From Flavobacterium sufflavum (lineage in GTDB: Bacteria > Bacteroidota > Bacteroidia > Flavobacteriales > Flavobacteriaceae): DNA of 64,000 nt. The notes under the pieces are model-generated. The model was not told where the DNA came from. It made no database searches and saw nothing but the letters and a program-made list of their open reading frames with translations. Positions 55,953 to 63,710 of the stretch are shown here, one piece after another. A program made the position numbers and the translations under genes. Position 1 is the first letter of the stretch; each line of letters opens with the position of its first letter. The stretch lies in the NCBI RefSeq assembly GCF_004016525.1, contig NZ_SACJ01000015.1, forward strand, positions 40,759-104,758. Direction: 5' to 3'.

Positions 55953-57005
55953 CTAAATCTTATCCTCTTTTGGATTCCAATTATCTGTTCCTTTTAATAC
56001 ATTTTCTACTGAAAACAAAGTTGCTTCAGATGAAGTTATCTCTTTCAAACCTGCCCATTTAGAACGTTTAGAAATATCTGCTCCCTCTCCTCTATTTTTA
56101 TATTCATACAAATGCAAATCTTTACTTGTAGAAGCATAATCCATATTCCAAATTGTAGGCCAACCTAAAGGATTTATTTCTTTTCCCATATAACAATTTA
56201 TCCATGCTACTTTAGGGTAATTATGCCAGGGACGCCCTAAGCTAACTGTTTGATTATCGTCATTATTTCTAGGACTATTCGTGGAAAAACTAAGCTTACA
56301 ATTATAAAAAACAAATCCATAAACCTGCCCTTTGGGAGTACTAGGTGCTGTAATCCACCCACCGCCGAAACTTTTGATTTCACAAGAATCAAAATATCCA
56401 ATTCCTCCACCATAGATGTAATCTGTTCTTCCTAAAACAAGACAGTTTTTAAAATAACTTCTTGTTCCATCTTTACCTAATAACATAGTGTCCTGGTATC
56501 CTAAAAAATTACAACTAACGAATACATTTCTATCTGAAGTGACAAAAATTGCTAATGCTTGTCCTACCGCACCCGCTGTATTTTGAAATGTTATATTTTC
56601 AGCTCTAAAACCATCCCCTTGAATGGAAATAGTTGCAGATGTTCTAATTGTTTGTCCAGTCCATTTTGCCACATCTTCGGCAGGACATTTATTATTTAAT
56701 CCTTCTTTACAATCGTAGATATGATAACTTATAATCGTTTTTTCACGGTTCTCTCCTTTTAGAGTAATGTTTTCTTTATCAGTCGGAACTAAGATTTTCT
56801 CTGTATTGTATAAACCATTTTTTATATAAATGACTGTTTGCTTTTTCTGATTAGCTGGAACCGAATTAATAGCCTCTTGAATACTTATATAATCCCCACT
56901 TCCATCAAGAGCAACAACAATTCTGTCTTTAGAATTACCATAAACTAATAAGGGAGTTAAACTCCCAATAACTGCTATTAAAATAAATTTGTAAATTGTT
57001 TTCAT
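55953..57005 (-). CDS. pectinesterase (CE8), paralogue B
   Basis: This 350-residue secreted beta-helix enzyme has VALDGSGDYISIQEAINSVP, GQALAIFVTSDRN, catalytic Asp in FLGYQDTMLLGK, second Asp in GRTDYIYGGGIGYFDSCEI and substrate Arg in SLGRPWHNYPKVAWINC. It contains a Cys-bearing insertion CKEGLNNKCPAED not seen in the first CE8 of the locus. Methylesterase on homogalacturonan is the expected activity. It is the first gene of a two-gene operon with GH95 paralogue B; the C6 motif lies ~205 bp upstream. Confidence 0.93.
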   Translation of the reverse strand: MKTIYKFILIAVIGSLTPLLVYGNSKDRIVVALDGSGDYISIQEAINSVPANQKKQTVIYIKNGLYNTEKILVPTDKENITLKGENREKTIISYHIYDCKEGLNNKCPAEDVAKWTGQTIRTSATISIQGDGFRAENITFQNTAGAVGQALAIFVTSDRNVFVSCNFLGYQDTMLLGKDGTRSYFKNCLVLGRTDYIYGGGIGYFDSCEIKSFGGGWITAPSTPKGQVYGFVFYNCKLSFSTNSPRNNDDNQTVSLGRPWHNYPKVAWINCYMGKEINPLGWPTIWNMDYASTSKDLHLYEYKNRGEGADISKRSKWAGLKEITSSEATLFSVENVLKGTDNWNPKEDKI

Positions 57006-57207
57006 ATGTAATATTTATTGGTTTTTTATAATTTTTATAATAATTCAAGCCATTAAAATGGCTGTTAAATTATTTTCTCAATTGAGTAAATATTTAATTA
57101 GACTAAAAACGGTAAACTTTGATTTGCTTTGGTAGGAAACCCGTGTCATATATTAAACTACAAAAGAAAGACCTTTAACAAACAACAGCGTGGGCAATTC
57201 ACATTGT

Positions 57208-57219
57208 ATGGGGGGACAT
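57208..57219 (-). promoter_or_regulatory. candidate HTCS operator (C6 motif) upstream of the CE8B operon
   Basis: Minus strand ATGTCCCCCCAT followed by ACAATGTG, resembling the site before susC. A possible promoter follows downstream (TTG-N18-TAGTTTAA). Confidence 0.45.
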
Positions 57220-57282
57220 TTTACAAATAATGGATTATTTTAACTGAATTATAAACTATCAAAAAAGCTAAAAAAGAAATAA

Positions 57283-57441
57283 GATGTTCGATTGTAATCC
57301 CATCAAATACACAAAAACCGAAAATCAATGATTTTCGGTTTTCTTTTTTATCTAAAAAACTTAATGAAATAAAAGGGAATTAATTTAAAATCTCTTAATT
57401 CTATTTTCAAGTCACTTTAAAAACCTTTCTTTCAAAATATC
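57283..57441. repeat. ~159-bp direct repeat, copy B, at the far side of the pectin PUL
   Basis: Same orientation and start (GATGTTCGATTGTAATCCC) as copy A at 32703-32861. Blocks tttttatctaaaaaa, aatgaaataaaag and aatctc are conserved in order. It includes its own hairpin aaaaccgaaaatc / gattttcggtttt (57314-57342), whose sequence differs from copy A while the structure is kept. It ends 4 bp before the ABM stop codon. Confidence 0.8.
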
Positions 57442-57445
57442 TTTT

Positions 57446-57826
57446 TTAAGACACCTTACCTCGTGGGTCATCAATATGAATTTTAGAAACATCATAACGT
57501 ACCCCTTGACGGTCGAGTATCTGTACATTTTTTACAACTGTAGTTAAAGCCGTTAAAAATGTTTCTGAATTTTCGTGACGTTCGTATGCTTCCTCATCTG
57601 CCCAACCTTCCAAAAGATGGAAAGTATTTTCATCAGTAAGATCCTGTGAAAAGGCATAATAAATACAGCCTTCTAATTTATTTGCGGCAATCATTTCCGG
57701 CACAACAGCATCAATAAAAGTTTGTCTGTCATTGGGATGAACCCGGTAATAAGCACTCACTGTAATAGTTGTCGTTTGAGTCTTATCATGATTTGTTGAA
57801 GTCCCTGTTTTTATTAAATTTTTCAT
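57446..57826 (-). CDS. antibiotic-biosynthesis-monooxygenase (ABM) domain protein
   Basis: The 126-residue protein carries one ABM ferredoxin-like domain: YYRVHPNDRQTFIDAVVPEM, KLEGCIYYAFSQDLTDENTF, LLEGWADEEAYERHENSETF. ABM proteins of this type are small quinol or polyketide monooxygenases, or degrade heme, often homodimers. Last gene of the SDR-VOC-ABM run, 76 bp behind the VOC gene. The substrate is unknown; a quinone or aldehyde detoxification role is possible. Confidence 0.8.
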   Translation of the reverse strand: MKNLIKTGTSTNHDKTQTTTITVSAYYRVHPNDRQTFIDAVVPEMIAANKLEGCIYYAFSQDLTDENTFHLLEGWADEEAYERHENSETFLTALTTVVKNVQILDRQGVRYDVSKIHIDDPRGKVS

Positions 57827-57902
57827 ACTATTTATTGTTATTGTTAATCAATCTTTAATCATACTTGGAAATTAACCGATAGATTCCAGGAATAGTTTTG
57901 AT

Positions 57903-58922
57903 TTATCTTTTATCGTCAACAAAAACATATAAGCGGTTAACTTTTCCATTTTCAAAAATAAAAAGATCCATTCCTGTTGTAGCATCAGGCTCTTCAAACG
58001 AGCCATTTTGCCAATAAAGTCGCGCAACATTATGATTGACATCAATTGCCTTGATATGAGAAAATCTGGAATTTGGATTTTTTTTATGTAATCCTTCAAT
58101 AAATCCGTTGATGTCGGTATGACCTATTGCAATGAAGTGACTATCTACCATTTCAATAGTATCAGCATAGACTTTTTTCATCAAAGCTTCGCGCTTTTTT
58201 ACATCTTTTTCATTCCAGATTGCAAGATGTGTTTCTACTAAAGAACGAATTGCTGATTCAGATATAGTTTCCGTATTGTTTTTCGATAAATTGAATTCAC
58301 CAAGAGAATTTTTGGGCGACCATAAAAGTGTAGCAGGTTTGTTTTTTTCGTAGCCTTTACCATTGGGATAGGATACCAATTCCATTTTAGAGCCCCAAGG
58401 TGTTAAAAAATACACCCAACTTTCGCCTTCTGTATCTCCAGATGGCATCAAGAACGGCTCGCCAAGAAACTGAACGCCTTTACTTTTCAAATATTCAACA
58501 CTTTGCTTAATATTATCAGTATAAAAAGCGATATGACTTGCTCCGATGTCATCTCCACCAGGATGTTTAGTACTGCCTTTATTCTCTTTGTATTCGAATA
58601 ATTCAATGTTGGCACCTGTACCCGCTTTTACCATTTTTATTGTAACCGGACCTGTTCCGGCCTGCAAATGATTTGTCTTTTTCCAGTTGTCATCCAACGG
58701 AATTGGTCCTAATGTGGTCACTGGAGAAAATCCCAGTACATCTGTAAAAAATCCTATAGCCTGATTCATATCCGGGACATTTACCCCTATGTGGTCTATA
58801 CCTACTATATTCGCTCTATTTTGTGCCTCTGTCTTTTCAGAAGTTGAAAAGAACAAAACTAAATTCAGTAAAGCAATTGCAGAGGTTTGTAATTTCTGAT
58901 TTGATTTATTATTTGTTTTCAT
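57903..58922 (-). CDS. fusion of a VOC (glyoxalase-type) domain and a SnoaL/NTF2-like domain
   Basis: The 339-residue protein has an N-terminal signal-like segment (residues ~10-34), then a vicinal-oxygen-chelate domain (~38-190: IVGIDHIGVNVPDMNQAIGF, GASHIAFYTDNIKQSVEYL, SKMELVSYPNG), with His in GIDHIG, His in SHIAF and Glu in MELV as probable metal ligands. The C-terminal ~120 residues (HLAIWNEKDVKKREALMKKV, VARLYWQNGSFEEP) are an NTF2/SnoaL-like cone. The reaction is not known. The neighbours (SDR, ABM) point to oxidation or detoxification of a small organic compound. Confidence 0.82.
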   Translation of the reverse strand: MKTNNKSNQKLQTSAIALLNLVLFFSTSEKTEAQNRANIVGIDHIGVNVPDMNQAIGFFTDVLGFSPVTTLGPIPLDDNWKKTNHLQAGTGPVTIKMVKAGTGANIELFEYKENKGSTKHPGGDDIGASHIAFYTDNIKQSVEYLKSKGVQFLGEPFLMPSGDTEGESWVYFLTPWGSKMELVSYPNGKGYEKNKPATLLWSPKNSLGEFNLSKNNTETISESAIRSLVETHLAIWNEKDVKKREALMKKVYADTIEMVDSHFIAIGHTDINGFIEGLHKKNPNSRFSHIKAIDVNHNVARLYWQNGSFEEPDATTGMDLFIFENGKVNRLYVFVDDKR

Positions 58923-58965
58923 GACTTAATTATATTGTATATTATTTTAAAATTGTTAAAAAGAA

Positions 58966-59823
58966 TTAATTACTATAAGCTGCCAACCATTTAGCTTTAA
59001 TAGTTGCACGTGCCTCAATAAATTCTTTATCTGTTCCCTGAGCAATGGCATCAAGCGGAAAGCGAAGAGGTCGTTCTCCTTTTTTCATTGTAACCAATTC
59101 CAGTATTCCATCAGCAATAGTTTGAGGATTCATATCATACTGAGCCATCTTACCAAAAAGTGAAGCTCCTAATGCATTAAATTTTTCTGTAGCAGCATTA
59201 CCATATTGTTCTATGATTTCCTGTTTATCAGCATGGATACCGGCTTTTGAACCATTGTTCATTTCTGTAGGATATACACCAGGCTGTATACTTACGTTTT
59301 CAATTCCGTAATCAGCAAGCTCGTCTTGTAAGCCTTCAGTAATACTTTCCACTACCAATTTTGAAGATATGTAAGGAATCATAAAAGGAAGTGTATGACC
59401 ACTTGCACCAGTAGTGATGTTGATGATAAGACCATTTTTTTCTTTTCGCATTGAAGGAAGCACAGCCTGATAAGTACGAAGTACACCGTAAACATTTACA
59501 TCAAACATTTTACTAACCTGATCGATTGAATATCCCTCTAATAAACCAAAACCACTTACGGCAGCATTATTGATTAATACGTCAATTTTACCGTATTTGC
59601 TAATTACCTTTTCAAAGGCCTGATTAACTGAAGTATCATCTGTAATGTCAATATCTACTACTTCAATGTTTGAAAGTTGGGAGAGTTCTTTGGCTACTTC
59701 AGCATTTTTATCTTTTGTATTGCGCATTCCTGCAATTACCGAATGACCTGCATTAGCTAATGTAATAGCAGTAAGTTTACCAAAGCCTGTACTTGTACCT
59801 GTAATGAAAATTGTTTTTGACAT
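58966..59823 (-). CDS. short-chain dehydrogenase/reductase
   Basis: Start at 59823 (MSKTIFITGTSTGFGKLTAI), because family proteins begin at this Rossmann motif and the preceding 25 codons are unlike coding sequence. 285 residues with VLINNAAVSGFG near 85, Ser in NITTGASGHT and the YxxxK in YISSK. The SDR resembles the oxidoreductase group used against aldehydes and ketones; the substrate is open. First gene of an operon with VOC-SnoaL and ABM genes. The FNR-type palindrome at 59918-59935 lies ~100 bp upstream. Confidence 0.86.
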   Translation of the reverse strand: MSKTIFITGTSTGFGKLTAITLANAGHSVIAGMRNTKDKNAEVAKELSQLSNIEVVDIDITDDTSVNQAFEKVISKYGKIDVLINNAAVSGFGLLEGYSIDQVSKMFDVNVYGVLRTYQAVLPSMRKEKNGLIINITTGASGHTLPFMIPYISSKLVVESITEGLQDELADYGIENVSIQPGVYPTEMNNGSKAGIHADKQEIIEQYGNAATEKFNALGASLFGKMAQYDMNPQTIADGILELVTMKKGERPLRFPLDAIAQGTDKEFIEARATIKAKWLAAYSN

Positions 59824-59917
59824 GATTTCTAATTTTATAATGTTTATATTGTTTCTTTTGAACATTACAAAGTTGCGCAGAATGCAAAACCTGGGCATTG
59901 ATTAGAAATAAGTAAAA

Positions 59918-59935
59918 ACTTGATATAGATCAAGT
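59918..59935. promoter_or_regulatory. FNR/CRP-type palindrome before the SDR operon
   Basis: Perfect dyad ACTTGAT-N4-ATCAAGT, containing the FNR consensus TTGAT-N4-ATCAA. It lies between the SDR start and the Crp/Fnr-family regulator gene. Confidence 0.72.
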
Positions 59936-59951
59936 GTTTTGAATATGGCAT

Positions 59952-59976
59952 AAAAAAAGGAGCTTAAAAGCTCCTT
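59952..59976 (-). terminator. terminator of the Crp/Fnr-family regulator gene
   Basis: On the minus strand a 9-bp stem aaggagctt / aagctcctt is followed by a T7 run, 12 bp behind the stop codon. Confidence 0.9.
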
Positions 59977-59987
59977 GATATTATTAA

Positions 59988-60566
59988 TTATTTTTTTGCT
60001 GTTTGTTTCCGTATTCGACTTAGTGTTTCTGGTGTCATCCCCAGATAAGAAGCAATCATAGTCTGAGGAATTCTTGAAGCAAATCCGGGATATTTAGTTA
60101 TAAAATTAAGGTACTTTTCTTCCGCTGTTAAACTAAGCGAGGCCTGAATTCGGTTTTGTGCAGCTATAAAGCTTTTTTGTAAAATTGTATTAACCATATT
60201 ATTAAAGGCAGGAATCTCTCTGCACAAAAACTCAAAATTATCATGTGTAAATAATATTAATTCACTGTCTTCAATGGCATCTATATTAAATCGGGATGGC
60301 TGTTGAAACATTAAACTTTCCCTGTCCCCTGTCCACCACTTTTCGATGCTAAAACTATTCACATGTTCACTCCCTTTTTCATCAACAGAATAAGTCCGTA
60401 AGCAACCGCTTGTGATAAAAGCATCATACTTCCAAATATCACCCTCCTGTAGCAAGTATTGTCTTTTACGCAGTTTTTTAATAATTGCAAATGATTGTAT
60501 AAGTTCTGATTCTGCCTTTGTCAGAATCGTCTTTTCGTCAAGATATTTTTGAAATATTTCATACAT
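59988..60566 (-). CDS. Crp/Fnr-family transcriptional regulator
   Basis: This 192-residue protein has an N-terminal cyclic-nucleotide-binding-type beta-roll (residues ~25-115: RQYLLQEGDIWKYDAFITSG, RFNIDAIEDSELILF), the long dimer helix (~118-140) and a compact C-terminal HTH (RIPQTMIASYLGMTPETLSR). There are no N-terminal Fe-S cysteines, so it is not a true oxygen-sensing FNR; Bacteroidota have many such cNMP-binding homologues. The recognition helix MTPETLSRIRK is of the type that reads TTGAT-like half-sites. Divergence from a neighbour is absent, but the palindrome 52 bp beyond its stop suggests it regulates the SDR operon. Confidence 0.85.
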   Translation of the reverse strand: MYEIFQKYLDEKTILTKAESELIQSFAIIKKLRKRQYLLQEGDIWKYDAFITSGCLRTYSVDEKGSEHVNSFSIEKWWTGDRESLMFQQPSRFNIDAIEDSELILFTHDNFEFLCREIPAFNNMVNTILQKSFIAAQNRIQASLSLTAEEKYLNFITKYPGFASRIPQTMIASYLGMTPETLSRIRKQTAKK

Positions 60567-60687
60567 AGGTTGTAAAATTATATAAAAATTCTTGAATTAT
60601 AATTAGTATTATTCCATCGATTAAAAATGGTAAGATTCAATTATCAACTTTAATCTTAACGAAACCATTTGATAGCTAATAAAACAA

Positions 60688-60726
60688 AAGGAGTTAAAAT
60701 ATCGAAAAACAATATTTTAACTCCTT
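60688..60726 (-). terminator. terminator of the GH2 gene
   Basis: Perfect 15-bp stem (aaggagttaaaatat / atattttaactcctt) with a 9-nt loop and TTTTG on the minus strand. Confidence 0.85.
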
Positions 60727-60788
60727 CTTATTTTAAAAATTATAGACTGTTTGATTAAATAAATTTCATTCTACAGCTACAATTTTAT

Positions 60789-63698
60789 TTACTTCACCTT
60801 ATTCTGATTTGAATTGGGTTTCAATTCATCAGGGCTGTCTTTGGTATAAGTCTTAAATTGTTCTTTTGAAGGACTTACAAAAATATCCTGTATCACATCA
60901 ATACTTAATTGGTTTTTAGGATTGAATTGATTTGAATTCATATAATTCTGAAGTGAGAAAAACAATTCTCTCGAAGCAGGTTTATCTTGAACATCCGGTC
61001 CTAAATTAGCACTACTTACTATAATTTTTCCTTTTCCTACTTGTGCTTCAAATACTAAAGCCAGTCTGCGATTCATAAACCAGGTATCAATAGGTTGAAT
61101 TAGCGGACGAAAATCAGCCGGGAAATCTTCCAAATTCATTACCTGGGCACGGTTTTGAATATCCCACCACTGTAAATCACTGTGAAAACTCGTTGGAAAA
61201 TCTGCAAAAGCAGGACTCTTATCCTGAATTAGCATTCCTGTAACATGAGGAGGACGCATTTTAAACCAGGACGTATTCCAGAAAACAGGAAGAAAATGCA
61301 TTTCTACTTCTTTTCCTTTCACCACTTTCGCTGCAGCGTTCAAGAATACTTTACCTCCATTATTTAGTACTTCTTTGGCCTTATCATCTAGCACTGTAGT
61401 GTAATAAATAGAAGACGATATTTCAGGTTTTCTATTTGGATAAACCCAAAAATTCCAATCGTTGGCAAAAGCAGTACCATTGACTTTCACTTCCAGATTC
61501 AATTTTGAAGCAATTTTAATATCAGCTAATGGAAAACTAAGATTTCCAACTAAAATGCCATTTCCGTTTTCGTATGTTTTTGGATCAAAATTTCCCGAAG
61601 AAAGTACATCTTCTTTTTCGTTTTTAATCGTCCAACTGATTACCGCATTTTGTAATGGCGTTTTCCCTGAATGGAACAGCGCTATTTCGGCTTTGAAAGT
61701 TTCTCCGTTATTGTATACAAACTTTGAAATCTTTGCCAAAGGAACCGTTGAATTACAAAAACGAGAATACTCTTGTGATGTTACATATCCTTTTTCCTGA
61801 AAGAAAGCATCCAACACTCCTACCAAAGCTGTTCCCTGACCAGGAAAATCCTGTAAGCCTAATGCCTGAAAACCTGCATAACCGGGTGTTCTCAACATTT
61901 TTTCGATTTCGTTTTTATAGCATAAAACCTGTAATTTTCCGGAAGCATTCAAAAAGTCTTTGCTTTGATCACCCATATTGTGATCTGCTAAATCCTGACG
62001 GAACATTTCAAAATTTTTGGCTCTGTAAACACCTTTGTATTTCTTAATCTCTTCGAAATTTGGAAAAACACAATACTGACCAATTTCGTGAGACACAAAA
62101 GGAACTTTAAAAGGTTCAATTCCGGAGCTAAAGTCAGATTCTGTTTCCGGCATTTTTTCCCATTTCAAACCTCTTACACCGCCACGAGCCTGATATTCTA
62201 CATTTGGAACTACAGGCCAGCTTCCTCCTACCGACATTCCGGTATACACTCTTCGATTATCCTTTGCTTTCCAGAAATCAACAAATTCGTTAAGGTATTT
62301 CACCTGATTTCCTGCCGGTTCATTTCCTGCCGACAACATCGTAAACGAAGCATAATTACCGTACTCCTTTGCCATTCGGGTAGTTTCGTCATACAAAAAT
62401 TGATCTACTGGCTGACCCAATCCTATTTTTGGACCATGATTAGGCCAGCTAGGACCTTCGGGTTGCAAATAAAGCCCTACTTTATCGGCTGCAATAAAAG
62501 CCGCTTCTGGCGGACACCACGAATGAAAACGTACGTGATTAAAACCATAAGACTTTATTTTTTTTAATATAATTTCCCAAGCCTCGACAGTGGTTGCCGG
62601 ATATCCCGTTAACGGAAATTCACAATTATGAACTGTTCCTCTCAAGAAAACTGGATTACCATTGATCAAAAATCGGTTTCCTACTATTTTGAATTCACGC
62701 ATTCCAAACTGAACTTTTTTAGAAGCATTTATTCCTTTGGAAATCAATTGTACATCTAAATTATACAAAGCAGGATCAAATTCGTCCCAAGTCAGCATTC
62801 CTTTTCCAAAAGGCAATTCGAGTTGAATTGTTTTGTCTCCCTGTTTAGATACCGAAAGCGTAGTTGAAACCTCCTGGGTTTGGTCTGAAACCTTAGAGTT
62901 GAAACTTTTTGCAGCTATTGTAATCTTTCCGTTAAAATTATTTGCAGTGCTATTATTGACCGTAATCTTCACACGGGCTTTTCTGTTTTTTACATCAGGA
63001 TAAATCTGAACATCGTCTATATAAACTGGAGAAATAGCTTCCAACGCAATTTTGCCGATGATTCCATTCCAGTTTCCCTGGGTATGATCAGTGATACTGT
63101 GTGAATCGGGTCCAACATTTATTTTTTTAATACTATTATCAATTCGAATAGAAATACGCTGTTTTCCTGTAGAAAGATACGGACTCAAATCATAAACATG
63201 CGGTGCTACCAACGAATTTTGCAAACCCACTTCCCTGTCGTTTACCCAAACTCTGGTTTCAATATGTGCTCTTTCCAAATGAAGTAAAATTCGCTTGCCT
63301 TTCCAATTCGCCGGAATATTCACTCCTTTCTGATACCAGGCTGCTCCCACATAATGCTTGACTGGAGTCAGCCAAAACGGAATATGTATGTTTCCCGGTT
63401 GGCGGTATTTTTCGAATCTTGGAATAAAATAAAAAGAACTGTCATAAATAGATCCTGTCCACTTGGTTTTCAAAGTGATTTCATCTCCCTTTAAGAATTC
63501 CGCCATAGAACCTGGCAAATGAATCTTATCAGAAAGATTACGATTGTACCACTTTTGGGCAATTCCTTCATCTTTTCGGTCAATTTCAAAATGCCAATTG
63601 CCTTCCAAATGAATCACCTCATCCTTAGGCTTAGCATTAAAACTGCTTAAAGAGAATAAGATTGCAAAAAGTAAACAGACGTAACTGTATTTTTTCAT
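60789..63698 (-). CDS. GH2-family glycoside hydrolase
   Basis: The 969-residue secreted protein (signal to ~22) has a jelly-roll sugar-binding domain (residues ~30-220: GAAWYQKGVNIPANWKGKRI), an Ig-like domain, and a TIM barrel with FLRGTVHNCEFPLTGYPAT, VRFHSWCPPEAAF, acid/base Glu in SAGNEPAGNQ and nucleophile candidate Glu in VSHEIGQYCVFP. It differs from the GH2 at 39149 and is probably a different specificity. It sits in a separate minus-strand run that continues beyond the right edge, together with a discoidin-domain protein 12 bp upstream. Confidence 0.88.
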   Translation of the reverse strand: MKKYSYVCLLFAILFSLSSFNAKPKDEVIHLEGNWHFEIDRKDEGIAQKWYNRNLSDKIHLPGSMAEFLKGDEITLKTKWTGSIYDSSFYFIPRFEKYRQPGNIHIPFWLTPVKHYVGAAWYQKGVNIPANWKGKRILLHLERAHIETRVWVNDREVGLQNSLVAPHVYDLSPYLSTGKQRISIRIDNSIKKINVGPDSHSITDHTQGNWNGIIGKIALEAISPVYIDDVQIYPDVKNRKARVKITVNNSTANNFNGKITIAAKSFNSKVSDQTQEVSTTLSVSKQGDKTIQLELPFGKGMLTWDEFDPALYNLDVQLISKGINASKKVQFGMREFKIVGNRFLINGNPVFLRGTVHNCEFPLTGYPATTVEAWEIILKKIKSYGFNHVRFHSWCPPEAAFIAADKVGLYLQPEGPSWPNHGPKIGLGQPVDQFLYDETTRMAKEYGNYASFTMLSAGNEPAGNQVKYLNEFVDFWKAKDNRRVYTGMSVGGSWPVVPNVEYQARGGVRGLKWEKMPETESDFSSGIEPFKVPFVSHEIGQYCVFPNFEEIKKYKGVYRAKNFEMFRQDLADHNMGDQSKDFLNASGKLQVLCYKNEIEKMLRTPGYAGFQALGLQDFPGQGTALVGVLDAFFQEKGYVTSQEYSRFCNSTVPLAKISKFVYNNGETFKAEIALFHSGKTPLQNAVISWTIKNEKEDVLSSGNFDPKTYENGNGILVGNLSFPLADIKIASKLNLEVKVNGTAFANDWNFWVYPNRKPEISSSIYYTTVLDDKAKEVLNNGGKVFLNAAAKVVKGKEVEMHFLPVFWNTSWFKMRPPHVTGMLIQDKSPAFADFPTSFHSDLQWWDIQNRAQVMNLEDFPADFRPLIQPIDTWFMNRRLALVFEAQVGKGKIIVSSANLGPDVQDKPASRELFFSLQNYMNSNQFNPKNQLSIDVIQDIFVSPSKEQFKTYTKDSPDELKPNSNQNKVK

Positions 63699-63710
63699 TA
63701 GATTATAATT

